A stretch of 64,000 nucleotides of DNA from Symsagittifera roscoffensis (taxonomy: Eukaryota; Xenacoelomorpha; Acoela; Convolutidae), in NCBI RefSeq assembly GCF_963678635.1, contig NC_087064.1, forward strand, positions 35,006,369 through 35,070,368. The letters are read 5' to 3'. Below, in pieces: positions 17,335 through 30,126 of the stretch. Numbering within the stretch: position 1 is the first letter of the stretch; the number at the start of each line of letters is the position of its first letter. Below the pieces are notes generated by a model. That model had not been told where the DNA came from. It searched no databases and saw nothing but the letters and a program-made list of their open reading frames with translations. Both the position numbers and the translations under genes were made by a program.

Positions 17335-19104
17335 TCAAAGGCCGCTCTTGGTTATCGAAAAGGATCTTCCTAAAACAGTAGCACTTTGACTGTTTGGATT
17401 TAGGAGTATGCAAACTTGCTTGTTATCACTTAATTCATTATAATTTTTCATCCGTAAGCCTACAATCGCCACCTCGTTCGCTTTCAGCCCTACCCTCCTA
17501 CTCAAGAATACTGGCGCTTTATTCTCATTTGCCATTATCAGATTTACTGGTTTAATCACGTACTTCCTATCCGGGTTCCGAATCCTGAACATGGCATTGT
17601 TTAGATCAATCGTTACGTCGAAATTCCTGATGAAGTCTCTGCCTAAAATGAATTGGTCAGACTCATCTAGGTTCTCCACCACAAGAAAGCTCATCCACAG
17701 GTTGCGTTCACCTAGATTTAGGGCTATTATTGTTGTTCTGCCTAGTACACGCAGCGCCCCTTTGTTTGCAGCTGACAGCCGTCTTCTTGAGTCTATCAAG
17801 TCATCTTTGTCGAAACCCAATCGCTCCCAAGTCTCGATTGGTATAGCACTCGAGACTGCTCCCGTATCAAGTAACCCGCGTAACTGAGTCTTTTTGCCAC
17901 TAATGTTGAGCGCGCGTGCTGATACGTCTGCCTCCGTCCCGATATGCATTGTATCCTCTTCTAACATTGCGCAGTGTCCATTCGATCTTACTTTCAATTC
18001 TTCTTTGCCCACGTAGATCTGTCCGGCTAGGTCCTCATCACATGTTATCATGGTTTTCGTGTAGATGTTTATCCCATCTATATTTAACATCACCTCATGG
18101 GGACCATAAGCTTCTGTGTATCTATTCTCCACACGGACTGACTTGCTACCACCTCTTGTGAGTAGCGCGCTCAAGGCTCTAGAATTCGTCTGTGGACTTT
18201 TTGCACTCAAGTAATCTGCGTACACATCAATGTGCATTATTGTCTGGTCGCTGGGTTTACTCAAGTTCCTCGTTACTTCGTGGCCACCCACAGTGATTAT
18301 CGACATTATCCTGGCTCCGATCTTCGTTATGCCGAATGGCTTTCCCATCACCATTTTCAGAGTGTTGCAATTTCTACTCTTTGTCGCTCCCACTACGGCT
18401 TCTGGCACCGGCACTGACAAACTCAACGTCTCGTTTAACTTCTGCTTTTCGATTTCTTGTTTCAATCGTTGCTCTATCTCCTTCGTCGCTAGTCCCTGTT
18501 TCACCTTGTTAATAGCCTCTGTAGCTGCTCTCTCAAAATTCATCTCTAGAGACTTCCTGGTCATGGTCTCCATGGCATTATTGATCTGCGCTACAGCTTT
18601 CACCTTCTTCGTCGGTAGTTCCACATTCGGTGCCTCTGAATTTCTTGTTTCAAACTCGGCTTGCCTGATCCTTGTGTTCTGCACCACCGCTAACGCTAAC
18701 TTGTGTTTCGGATGACTTTGATTTTTTACTGCTTCCCAAAATAATGGACAGTCCATCCTAGAGTGGCCCTCTTGATTGCAGAAGAAGCATCTCGCACCTA
18801 TCTTGATGATTAGGCCGCTGTAGAACTCGTGTTCTTCCATCTGGCTCATATCTTCCTCATCCGGAGCATACCCCAGACTCTTCATGCCTTGTTTATACTT
18901 CGTGCAGTCCGCCACATGATGATCCGCTGATCCACATTTTGCGCATGACCTGCGTTTGTCCATATCATCTCTAGGCTTATACCATGACGACCTCTGTGGT
19001 TGACTCCCCCCTTGCACGTTCCTGTTATCCGAGTATAAGTTTTTTTGGGTTTCATTAGCATGTACTCTCTTGACTTCTGTCTGATTTTTCTGGAGTCGGT
19101 GCAC
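17335..19104 (-). CDS. gag-pol: Gypsy element 1 Gag C-terminus with zinc knuckles and aspartic protease
   Basis: An uninterrupted 589-residue frame. Two zinc knuckles lie near residues 55-120 (CAKCGSADHHVADC and CFFCNQEGHSRMDC). A Lys/Glu-rich helical linker follows. The retropepsin has its active-site triad in RGLLDTGAVSSAIP (codons near 17,862) and the downstream ILGRDFIRNFDVTIDL that closes the fold. Gag nucleocapsid and protease are thus in one frame, so no ribosomal frameshift is needed between them here. The frame starts inside Gag: its true N-terminal part is in other frames upstream. Confidence 0.9.
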   Translation of the reverse strand: MHRLQKNQTEVKRVHANETQKNLYSDNRNVQGGSQPQRSSWYKPRDDMDKRRSCAKCGSADHHVADCTKYKQGMKSLGYAPDEEDMSQMEEHEFYSGLIIKIGARCFFCNQEGHSRMDCPLFWEAVKNQSHPKHKLALAVVQNTRIRQAEFETRNSEAPNVELPTKKVKAVAQINNAMETMTRKSLEMNFERAATEAINKVKQGLATKEIEQRLKQEIEKQKLNETLSLSVPVPEAVVGATKSRNCNTLKMVMGKPFGITKIGARIMSIITVGGHEVTRNLSKPSDQTIMHIDVYADYLSAKSPQTNSRALSALLTRGGSKSVRVENRYTEAYGPHEVMLNIDGINIYTKTMITCDEDLAGQIYVGKEELKVRSNGHCAMLEEDTMHIGTEADVSARALNISGKKTQLRGLLDTGAVSSAIPIETWERLGFDKDDLIDSRRRLSAANKGALRVLGRTTIIALNLGERNLWMSFLVVENLDESDQFILGRDFIRNFDVTIDLNNAMFRIRNPDRKYVIKPVNLIMANENKAPVFLSRRVGLKANEVAIVGLRMKNYNELSDNKQVCILLNPNSQSATVLGRSFSITKSGL

Positions 19105-20767
19105 TATCTTTCGACAGTGTATAGTACGTTGCCAACATTGTTCTCAAGTCGTCACTTTTCATCCCATCGATGAACTTCGAGGCGATGCTAAAGTTCTTTC
19201 TGTTTGGTGACTCTTCAGGATCACTCTTTCGGCTCAAGCTCTCAAGATCATCCAGGAACCGATCATTGATTCATCGTCCCTTTAACTTCTCTTTTCAAAT
19301 CTCATCATCGCTTAGTGACCCTTCATGACTGACCCGAATCTATTCAACAATATCTCGAAGATCTTGTCCGCTGTGTCGCGTTCCTCTTCCTTCTTTGCAA
19401 CTACGCATTTCAACGGCGTGCCTTCTAAGTTGCTGAGTATCGCTGTGCAGGCTTGTCTCTCTTCATTCAAGTTGTCCTGTTCCAAATGTAGTCTCATGAC
19501 TTCTACCCAAGTATCGATGCATCCGTCTGAGTCATCCTTAAATTCTTTTGGCTTCTTGAAGGTTTTACTGGATTTGCCACCTCCTCTCTCACTCGAATCA
19601 GTGTTTCTCGTAGCGAAAGCTTCCAATGTCCTATTCATCATCTCCCAGGTGCTAGCCCACGTCATGGCATCAGGTCGCACATTATTGCTTGTTGTGGAAT
19701 TCCCCGGGCCATTTGTCGTAGTTGAGTTCCCACTTTTAATAATTATCTTGGCCCCTCTGGACCGATGCTCGTTGCGCCCCGGGCTAACGGTAATGGTGTT
19801 GATTCTCGCTTGTTCCTTTGTGTTTCCACGAAATCAACTCTGATACCTTGCGTTCGATCCGTTACCAGCCTGTCTTGTGATGTAGAGCTTCTCAAGATGG
19901 CAACCTGTTTGGCCTGTAAGGCACATGAACTCTCAGCCTGGTCCCTACTCATTTTGTCCATTCTCGTTTCCAGACTCCCTAACTGGCTGTTCACAGGGTC
20001 ATACCGTTGCTTCATTGCTTGCATGTCTTTGTTGATATTTTCCTCGCGGTCTTTGTCAGTGGCCTCCACCTTGTCTGCCATTAGCTGAAGCTTCTCCTCC
20101 GTCGCCTTCGCCAGATTTGAAGTAGTTGTCGAGGTACTCGTGTTTGTTGTATCTTAATTCTTTCTTTATCATTTCTCGATCCTCCTCGCTGCACTTTAGT
20201 CTTCTGTCGATCTGATCCAACTTCGCCATTAAATTGCCCAGCTCAAGAGGAGTTGTTGTTTCATGGTCAGCTGTTGCCCCATGACTAGCTGTTGCCCCAT
20301 GTTTGGCCTGATCGTCATCTTGGTTGGCCTCTGTTGTTCTCGTGGAAACTGTCCCAAACGTTTTGCCTTTCACGGCTTTCTGTTCTTCTTCCACTATGTC
20401 TCTCGATTTCATTCCGACCATCATTGCTATCCCCTCTGTAAATGACGCTCTTTTCGCTTGAGACTCGTCCTTTATTCTTATGGCGTGTTGCCTGTCGTGT
20501 CCTCCACAGTGTTATCGGTGAGAATTCCATCGATTTTTGCTTCTGTTCTTCTGCATTCGGCATCGGTGTCGACTCTGTTGTCTTCTTCTCTACTTCATCA
20601 ACACTCTGATCTGGTGTCTCAAGATCAATTTTTATAGCAGACTCCGTCCGTCCCTCTTCAGCGCTTCCTCTCGTCGTGTTTTCCTTTGCGCTTCTTGTGT
20701 TGACCATGCTCACTGAAAAGTTTTTCCTTGTTAATTTTTGGTCCGACGGCATCAATTTTCGTTGCAA
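19055..20767 (-). pseudogene. gag: Gypsy element 1 Gag, frameshifted
   Basis: Five overlapping minus-strand frames (20315-20767, 20056-20424, 19743-20081, 19312-19680, 19055-19237) together give a Gag. The start is likely MVNTRSAKENTTRG, a beginning typical of Gypsy Gag. Next come a charged coiled-coil-like stretch (KLDQIDRRLKCSEEDREMIK) and a capsid-like helical part (FKDDSDGCIDTWVEVMRLHL, TADKIFEILLNRFGS). The succession of frames implies at least four small indels. Multiple Gag helices are preserved, so the order is clear. Confidence 0.75.
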
Positions 20768-21027
20768 TGAGTTATGTTTTGTCTTCGATTCTAGAACTCT
20801 TTTTTCAGCTATTGTTACCCTACTACGCCTCAGATTTTTTATTTACAATTTTTCCTATCTACAAAACTAATTTTCACAAATTTCTATTCTACGGATAAAA
20901 AATATTTAAAAAATTCCTAATTCTCTTAAGTAAAATAAATCTCCAATTCGTGATCTTAATAAAATGAATCTTTCGCAATTTAATCGTCCGGACCGGTCCT
21001 TTTGTTTTTAATTGAGCGTTGAGCACT

Positions 21028-21740
21028 GTCCCAAGACATTCTAGTACCGTTACACAACTTTTTTGTACCGTCTTTAGACTCTCTGGTGCTGTCCCAAGAC
21101 TCTTAGGTACTGTCCCAAGACCTCACTCAACTGTCCCAAGACTGCCTGTCCCAAGACCGCACTGTCCCAAGACCGCCTGTCCCAAGACTGCCTGTCCCAA
21201 AACTGCCTGTCCCAAGACTGCCTGTCCCAAGACTGCCTGTCCCAAGACTGCCTGTCCCAAGACTGCCTGTCCCAAGACTGCCTGTCCCAAGACTACTGTC
21301 CCAAGACTACCTGTCCCAAGACTGCCTGTCCCAAGACTGCCTGTCCCAAGACTACCTGTCCCAAGACTACCTGTCCCAAGACTACCTGTCCCAAGACTAC
21401 CTGTCCCAAGACTACTGTACCATGACTACCTGTCCCAAGACTACTGTCCCAAGACTGCATGTCCCAAGACTACTGTCCCAAGACTGCCTGTCCCAAGACT
21501 GCCTGTCCCAAGACTGCCTGTCCCAAGACTGCCTATCCCAAGACTGCCTGTCCCAAGACTGCCTGTCCAAAGACTGCCTGTCCCAAGACTGCCTGTCCCA
21601 AGACTACCTGTCCCAAGACTGCCTGTCCCAAGACTACCTGTCCCAAGACTACCTGTCCCAAGACTACCTGTCCCAAGACTACCTGTCCCAAGACTGCCTG
21701 TCCCAAGACTGCCTGTCCCAAGACCACTGTCCCAAGACTG
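21028..21740 (+). repeat. 15-bp minisatellite
   Basis: Roughly forty head-to-tail units of TGTCCCAAGACTGCC, with a common variant ending ACTACC and some 12-13 bp units. The first few units (from 21,028) are spaced and diverged. The unit is a multiple of three and contains no stop in any frame, so it produces long open frames on both strands with no coding meaning. Confidence 0.95.
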
Positions 21741-23415
21741 CTCCACTAAGTGTTGGGACAATGGGAACTCTTCTCTTTCGTTGTCGGGACTCTCGAACCA
21801 CTGTACCCGTTACCACCACTTGAGCTCTAGTAAAAAGTTTCCCAAAAAACCCAATCTTACTGGCCAAAAGCTAGAATTACGAACCCCCCTGTATTTACAC
21901 CCTTCTAATATTTTGATGCAAGTTGAAACCCAACTTGTTCGGGGTGTCTTGTGATCACCTGCTCGTTCAAAACCGATTAAAACTTTTTTTACCAAAAGCG
22001 TCAAAGTTTGAACAGAGAAAAAATAATGATAAAAACAGAGAAATAAACCCACCTAAAATTCAAAACTGACTCGTGTCAACACTTTTATTTGAACAACAAC
22101 AACAAAAAAAATGTCTGGTACCTGATTGCCACGCGTTTTCCTACCCCCTGCTAGCGATCTTATGGGTTATCACAAAAACTGTCTACGTCCGTTCCCCCCA
22201 CCCGATCCGATCAGGGTACCTACCTTAATTCGATTTTAAATTTGGGTACCCGCTTCTTATAATCAACGCGTATATGAATCTAATGTAACTAAATCGACGA
22301 TGTTGATCAAACAATTACTCTAATGTGTCCCCCCTTTTTACAATTTACAACCGCCAACCTCTAACCGAACCAGCCCCTTCTAACCTCCCCCCTCTTTAGC
22401 TCCCCTCTTAAGCCGAAAATTACCTTAAGCGCCGGTTGCTAAACCTTTTGAGAGAAAACCGTAGAACCTGTTTCCAGGCCTGCTTGAGTAAAAACTTTCC
22501 TCAAAACAGTGGGGTTCCGCTTATCCAATTTTACACTTATCTCCTATAAGGTAATGTGGATTTTAACGATACCCGTTTGACCAACTAGAGAACACCCCCG
22601 TTTTCTCTTGTTGCTCTGATCCCGTGCTGGTTGTTTCCTTGACTTGTCCTGCACATGATCACCAGCACCACTTTCCCACTTGGCTGGTCACCTGTTTCAG
22701 TCAAGTCTCCTAATGCTCCAGCTACGTCCCTGTGAACCACTTGCCCACTCGACTGGTCACTTGTTCCAGTCACGTCTCCTAATGGTCCAGCTAAACTGCA
22801 AGCTATCTGAAAACCCTTCACAACGACCCACACTCGGGCACCTTTTCAGATTGCTGAAATGATCGAAACGATTGGTCTTATAAAAACAGTATGGGTATAC
22901 TATTTAATTAATATAAAGGTTTGATCCAACTAATTTGGTGTCAAAGTCACTGTCATTTTTTGTTTTATGGTTTTTGTTCCTTTTTCTATTCTTTTTCGGT
23001 TTTTGTTTCGCTTTTTGTCTTTTGCTCGTTTTTTCGTCCCCTAGTTACCCCCCCTTACTCGGTTAGCTAAGTCTCGTTCGGAGAGCGTACCAGGAAGTTT
23101 TCTCGAGTTTTCTTAAAAAGCTATCACGGTACAACCGGAAGGTTTACTCGTTCCCGCTGAACCGTACCACCGCTACTCTAGAATGGGCATGTAGCCCGGA
23201 GCTGCGTCAAGTGAGATCGACTCCGTAGTCATGATGTCGTAAAAACACCCAGGAGCGCCATAAAAACACTACGTAACAGTCGCCTACTTCGATCAAATAT
23301 GAGGTTAAAGAAAAAGAGGCCCTATAACCATTGGCTCAAGAGTCAGGGACACTATCTCTTGTGTTTTTCTACCTCGAACGGTCGGAGCCAATTCGGTTCG
23401 CTTGCGACATGAGAC
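21741..23415. other. Non-coding region between minisatellite and the tandem block
   Basis: No convincing gene. It contains a degenerate tandem pair of about 69 bp (CCACTTTCCCACTTGGCTGG at 22,668 and CCACTTGCCCACTCGACTGG at 22,737), T-rich and C-rich tracts, and one arm (about 23,228-23,283) of an inverted pair whose partner lies at 24,540-24,600. Confidence 0.6.
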
Positions 23416-26400
23416 TAAAAACCCGTTACAGCTTAAAGGCCACTACCAAAATAACCCCCCCCCACTCTAGAAAATAAGAACGTCCCCATACTTAGGTCTC
23501 AAAATACCCAAAATACACGAACGCCGTTAAAAACAGGGTCGGAACAACCCGTACAGTTGCTTTTGATTAGACAGTGGAACATTGATCCATTTCAGATGGA
23601 TCAACCTAAAACTCTCCTTACCTCAACATATCAATCATAAAACACACTCAAGAAAATTAAATTGGGTACTCACATACCAGCACACTCGAGAATTGGGATA
23701 ACTAAATTAATCAATAACTCTAGCATTAAATATAATAACTTGAGAAGTTTGCTATTGACGAATTCCAGCAAGGGAAATAAGTTTTGATTCGAGAATTAAG
23801 TTTTGGAACTGGACCATTGTGATACCCCAGCTGTCCACCTTTCCATTGAGGGTTCACTCTGGTTCAACTCGAATAAATATGTTCTTTTTTTGTAATTGCT
23901 TCTTCTCCTATTTCAGGATAGGACGGCTTCACTCGCGTTTGTTTTGTATCTGGAAATTGCGAATAGCAATTTCCCGCTGCTTTTTTCAAGTACTTTACCG
24001 CGATTGTAAATCGGTTGTTCTGATCTTCTATTTCTGAGATTTTCAGTTTTCGCGAGAAAGTTGAGCATGACAGGCTCAATTCGAATTTTTGAAAAATTAA
24101 ATTTCCTCACAAAATTACGTGGTTTGTTTTCCTCAAGGTCAAACTTCCAAATATGACCGACTGACACATTCTGATTATGAGAAGCTAGGAGTTGAGGGAA
24201 AGGGTTGATCCATCTTCGATGAAGATGATGATTTTTATCTACTGAATAAAAACAATAGTAATATAATAAATAGTAGTAGCCCTATTTTAGGAGTGACCTC
24301 GTGGTCTGGGTCTACTGAGACCCAGCCATGAGCTCACTAATTTTGCATGTAAGTAAGTTAATTTGAGCGCTCTGGTCGAAACCGGAGAACAGTAACGTTT
24401 TTGTCGACTCGATGTTAGAAAGACCACCAAAAGAACTGGCTTTTGTAGAGTCGGTGAAAAGCATGTAGAGCTTTGTTTAGACGCTGGCCAGTCATTTTAT
24501 AGCTTAGCTTTATTTTCCGTCGATATGTACTTCCGTGCGAATGTTACATAGATGTTTTTATGGTGCTCCTGGGTGTTATTCTTTTTTAACATCATGACCG
24601 GCAGAACCGTTTATGAGCGGATGCTCATAATAACGCCCTTAATAGGCCCTAACCGCCGGGGTGGAAGGGTAGTTCGGGAAGCGGAAGCCTTCCTGATTCC
24701 CGTGAATAGCTTTTTAACCTAGTTAATACAAAAAATTCACGAACCAGGAAGCGTGGGGGGATTCGCGGTCCCGTCAATTCCTGAGTGGTACCTGACCAAA
24801 AACAATTAAAGATATACAAGAAACCAAACAAAAAGTAGTATAGTACCTAAGAAAAACAAAAAATATCGTTTTTCGTGAAAAATATTCAGTGAAAAACACA
24901 GTAAGCGGACCGCTTTTTAGGGTCAAAATAGCGATATTTTGATCCCCGCACAAATCGCGATTTTTGAGATATCGATATTTTATGAAATAGAAAAAAAGCG
25001 CTAAAAAAGTGAGTTACATCGTAACTGTACTGGTATAATAGGTAGAACCGATTGAGTTTAGTTCAGAAGTGGTTAGAACTACTTGTGTACCAAAAACCGA
25101 ATTTTCGTGGTTTTTGACTGGACGAAACGCTATAGAATAAGATATTTTTTTGAAATTTTTGAGTTAAGTTGGTAAAAATTGCTGTTCGGACATTGTCCAC
25201 TAGTAAATCGACAGGTTTTAAAACCCATTTGCCGATAACCTTCCGGGTTACAGAAAAATCGAACTTAACGTGTTTGAATTAGTGGATTCATCAATCCGGA
25301 GGGGTCCAAATAACATAGTTTTTGGCAAATTTTTTCAAATAGAGCGTTTTAGATCGAGTTTTTTTTTGCATTGAGCTAGAAGAGTATAGATCTTTTGAGC
25401 TCGGATCAATAATTTGCAGGTCGGAAAGAAAAGAATTGCGAAAAAAAATTAGGCGGAACCTATAAAAGAGAAATTTCTTGACTTTAGAAAAAAGACGTTT
25501 TGGTTATAAACTTTGGAACTACTGGACAGATCTAGTTGATCGTGGTACCATTAGATCAAAATTTAGCTGAGCTTACTAATAGAATTATCAATTTTTCAAT
25601 AAAGTAAGCGTTAAAAAAATTTAGGATTGTTTTTAGCAAATTCGCCATTTCGGGAAGGTAGACCCTTCACATTTTATTAAAAAACTTTTTGGAAAGCCCT
25701 TACATCCCTACCAAAGGGCAGTAATACACCAAGACTTAAGAAGACAACAGAAAAGAAAGTAGTTAAAGTTTTTAGGTTGTTAGAAGATAGTCTGGGAACC
25801 AGTGACTGCACTGATAACTTGCCTTTTATAAAAAACCAATCCAAAACAAGACAGGTCTAAGCTCGGACATTCGCGACACTAAGTCTAAATTGAACAAGAG
25901 TGTGTAACTCATTGGTGTGGGTTGAAATCCAAAACGTTTTTGAGAAAAGTGATTGCCCATAAGATTTTAGTAGGTCTAGCTTGGGCAGTCCGAAGGCAGA
26001 TAGGTAACACAGGACTCGGTGGGTGCAATAGACGCCCACTTGAGAAAATTACTGCCTACAAGTTTTGTCTGTTTGGTGCAGCACCAAGCAGGGAAAGCTA
26101 TTTCTTTAGAAGCAAGTTCGACTATTGTATTGCGACTGACTAAAAGTACAAAACACATACGTTTTTCATAGAAATCTTTTTTTTTTTTCATTTTTGATTT
26201 TAAATCAATAATATTTGTACTTGATAGGGTAGTGAGAACACTATCTTTTAAATAGACTGATATCATCATACTGTGCTAGATTCACAATTTACAATTAATA
26301 ATTGATCATTGTGATTAAATTTTATACACGCTGTACTGTGATAACATACAAGAATTACATATATTACTCGATTGAAACAACCTTGCTAAAATTGCAAGGT

Positions 26401-27325
26401 AATAAAATTACAAACTATTCAAAGTCCAATCAATTGAGCAAAAGTTTAATTCAGCTCACACCAATCACGCAGGTTGCTGAGACGTATAACTGTTCGCCGC
26501 TCTCAAAATACAGAAAATTAAATAACTACGCTCAATTAACTAAGATTAGAACTCAAAATGAACATAAGCAAAAAATTGAGCGGTTACCTAGCAGTATTTT
26601 GACAACCGCGTATTCAGGCACAGTATTAACCAATCAGAATCGAGATAAAGGAAGATATCAAGTTCCTTTCTTCCTTGTCTCGATTCTGATTGGTTAATAC
26701 AGTGTCTGAATACGCGGTTGTCCAAGTAAAGACCGCACTCCAAATTGAGCTCAAGCCAAACATGAATTTTTTTGAGCTCAAAAAGTCAATTTTTCGATTT
26801 GATTCAAATTTTTTGGGCATAACTTGTTCGGTCTTTGCAATTTTTTTTTGAAAAAAAAGGTATGTAGATGCATTTTTTGATTTCTTCGAAAATTGGAACA
26901 AACAGAAAACAAAACTGCTCGTATCAAGACAAAGCCCTGAATATTGCGACTGCCTTTTAATGTCTATGGAGCAGTAAAAACATGAAAAAAATATCCAAAA
27001 AACTGAAAATTATTTTTGTAAGTTCGAGATTTATTTATCATCCCCGCCACACGCCATATAAAATAATCTTCCTTGATCCATCATCGTGGTAAAATAATCT
27101 TCCTACAACCAATTTGAAACGATTTCTAAGACGAATTAAATCTCATCCGCTTACAAATTAAAAGCGCGAAACAAATCGCGCGTTAATTGTCCCAATTTGG
27201 CAATCTTTAAATCCCCCATAATTTTACGAAAACTGATTGCATGTGAAATAGCTTTCCAAACTCAAGCTCAAAACACTAATAGCTTTTGAATTACCTCTCC
27301 GGTAAAACTAACTAAGACTGCTCGT
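23416..27325. repeat. Tandem block copy 1 (3.9 kb, non-coding)
   Basis: Begins TAAAAACCCGTTACAG and ends GACTGCTCGT. It is nearly identical to the next block with a constant offset of 3909 bp at first, then 4403 and 4830 after two indels. No gene inside. It contains a foldback element at 26,601-26,722, hairpins at 23,582-23,604 (TTGATCCAT/ATGGATCAA) and 24,306-24,325 (CTGGGTCT/AGACCCAG), and ends in one copy of the ~530-bp repeat. Short ORFs of 60-100 codons occur in both copies but show no domain. Confidence 0.95.
26601..26722. mobile_element. Foldback/MITE-like palindrome (copy 1)
   Basis: Arms GACAACCGCGTATTCAGGCA ... and ... TGAATACGCGGTTGTC pair over about 50 bp around a ~20-bp centre containing GATATCAAG. 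This 122-bp structure has the form of a small foldback element. No clear target-site duplication was seen. Confidence 0.75.
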
Positions 27326-30126
27326 AAAAACCCGTTACAGCCTAAAGGCCACTACCAAAATACCCCCCCCCCACTCTAGAAAATAAGAACGTCCCCATAC
27401 TTAGGTCTCAAAATACCCAAAATACACGAACGCCGTTAAAAACAGGGTCGGAACAACCCGTACAGTTACTTTTGATTAGACAGTGGAACTTTGATCCATT
27501 TCAGATGGATCAACCTAAAACTCTCCTTACCTCAACATATCAATCATAAAACACACTCAAGAAAATTAAATTGGGTACTCACATACTAGCACACTCGAGA
27601 ATTGGGATAACTAAATTAATCAATAACTCTAGCATTAAATATAATAACTTGAGAAGTTTGCTATTGACGAATTCCAGCAAGGGAAATAAGTTTTGATTCG
27701 AGAATTAAGTTTTGGAACTGGACCATTGTGATACCCCAGCTGTCCACTTTTCCATTGAGGGTTCACTCTGGTTCAACTCGAATAAATATGTTCTTTTTTT
27801 GGAATTGCTCCTTCTCCTATTTCAGGATAGGACGGCTCTACTCGCGTTTGTTTTGTATCTGGAAATTGCGAATAGCAATTTCCCGCTGCTTTTTTCAAGT
27901 ACTTTACCGCGATTGTAAATCGGTTGTTCTGATCTTCTATTTCTGAGATTTTCAGTTTTCGCGAGAAAGTTGAACATGACAGGCTCAATTCGAATTTTTG
28001 AAAAATTAAATTTCCTCACAAAATTACGTGGTTTGTTTTCCTCAAGGTCAAACTTCCAAATATGACCGACTGACACATTCTGATTATGAGAAGCTAGGAG
28101 TTGAGGGAAAGGGTTGATCCATCTTCGATGAAGATGATGATTTTTATCTACTGAATAAAAACAATAGTAATATAATAAATAGTAGTAGCCCTATTTTAGG
28201 AGTGACCTCGTGGTCTGGGTCTACTGAGACCCAGCCATGAGCTCACTAATTTTGCATGTAAGTAAGTTAATTTGAGCGCTCTGGTCGAAACCGGAGAACA
28301 GTAACGTTTTTGTCGAGTCGATGTTAGAAAGACCACCAAAAGAACTGGCTTTTGTAGAGTCGGTGAAAAGCATGTAGAGCTTTGTTTAGACGCTGGCCAG
28401 TCATTTTATAGCTTAGCTTTATTTTCCGTCGATATGTACTTCCGTGCGAATGTTACATAGATGTTTTTATGGTGCTCCTGGGTGTTATTCTTTTTTAACA
28501 TCATGACCGGCAGAACCGTTTATGAGCGGATGCTCATAATAACGCCCTTAATAGGCCCTAACCGCCGGGGTGGAAGGGTAGTTCGGGAAGCGGAAGCCTT
28601 CCTGATTCCCGTGAATAGCTTTTTAACCTAGTTAATACAAAAAATTCACGAACCAGGAAGGGTGGGGGGATTCGCGGTCCCGTCATTTCCTGAGTGGTAC
28701 CTGACCAAAAACAATTAAAGATATACAAGAAACCAAACAAAAAGTAGTATAGTACCTAAGAAAAACAACAAATATTAAAAAAAATAACCAAAAAAACCAA
28801 AAACAGTAAAAAAGTATATAATCAGTAGAAATCATCCCCCCAGACGAGATGTGACCCGACCCTCCCGTTTGTTGTTGTTAGATATATCGTTGTTACAGGC
28901 ATTTATATCAGTCAGGATTGTTACGATCAATTTTGTGGCTCCTTTGTGAGGCTTGTACTGTAGGATTAATTGAGTATCTAAGCACGTTAATGCTAATTTG
29001 CGCTCAATCCGGAAGGGTCTCGGGATTAGTGAAGAAGAATGATCCGGCAACCAGTTAAAGGAGCGACATGAAGGGGCTCAAGGACATCAACAATCGACTG
29101 TTGGGTATCTTTAACAAGTTTTGTATACCTTTTGGTACAAAAAGTAAGATACTGATCTGTGGGGGGCTCACCGAACTGCGAATTTCCGAGTTAAACACCT
29201 TAATTCGGATATTGAACAAACCCGGAGGGGTATAGTTTTACTAGTATTATTAATAATATAGCCTATATTAATACTCCTATATCGTTTTTCAGTGAAAAAC
29301 ACAGTAAGCGGACCGCTTTTTAGGGTCAAAATAGCGATATTTTGATCCCCCCACAAATCGCGATTTTTGAGATATCGATATTTTATGAAATAGAAAAAAA
29401 GCGCTAAAAAAGTGAGTAACATCGTAACTGTACTGGTATAATAGGTAGAACCGATTGAGTTTAGTTCAGAAGTGGTTAGAACTACTTGTGTACCAAAAAC
29501 CGAATTTTCGTGGTTTTTGACTGGACGAAACGCTATAAAATAAGATATTTTTTTGAAATTTTTGAGTTAAGTTGGTAAAAATTGTTGTTCGGACATTGTC
29601 CACTAGTAAGTCGACAGGTTTTAAAATCCATTTGCCGATAACCTTCCGGGTTACAGAGAAATCGAACTTAACGTGTTTGAATTAGTGGATTCATCAATCC
29701 GGAGGGGTCCAAATAGCATAGTTTTTGGCAAATGTTTTCAAAGAGAGCGTTTTAGATCGAGTTTTTTTTGCATTGAGCTAGAAGAGTATAGATCTTTTGA
29801 GCTCGGATCAATAATTTGCAGGTCGGAAAGAATAGAATTGCGAAAAAAAATTAGGCGGAACCTATAAAAGAGAAATTTCTTGACTTTAGAAAAAAGACGT
29901 TTTTGTTATAAACTTTGGAACTACTGGACAGATCTAGTTGATCGTGGTACCATTAGATCAAAATTTAGCTGAGCTTACTAATAGAATTATCAATTTTTGA
30001 ATAAAGTAAGCGTTAAATAAATTTAGGATTGTTTTTAGCAAGTTCGCCATTTCGGGAAGGTAGACCCTTCACATTTTATTAAAAAACTTTTTGGAAAGCC
30101 CTTCCATCCCTACCAAAGGGCAGTAA

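Larger units (their letters stand above)
13252..20900 (-). mobile_element. Ty3/Gypsy LTR retrotransposon (element 1), decayed
   Basis: In order on the minus strand are gag (about 20,767-19,055), CCHC zinc knuckles and aspartic protease (19,104-17,335), RT and RNase H (16,900-15,653), then an integrase zinc domain, DDE core and C-terminal domain (15,663-13,285). Protease-RT-RNase H-integrase order is that of Ty3/Gypsy. No env frame follows the integrase. Stops and frameshifts occur in gag, RT, RNase H and integrase. Flanking LTRs were not found; the 5' side runs into a minisatellite at 21.0-21.7 kb. Confidence 0.9.

Noticed and set aside
21019-21954. A 311-codon plus-strand frame and several other long frames on both strands over the same DNA
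   Set aside because: They are produced by the 15-bp minisatellite, which has no stop in any frame; the peptides are pure repeats.
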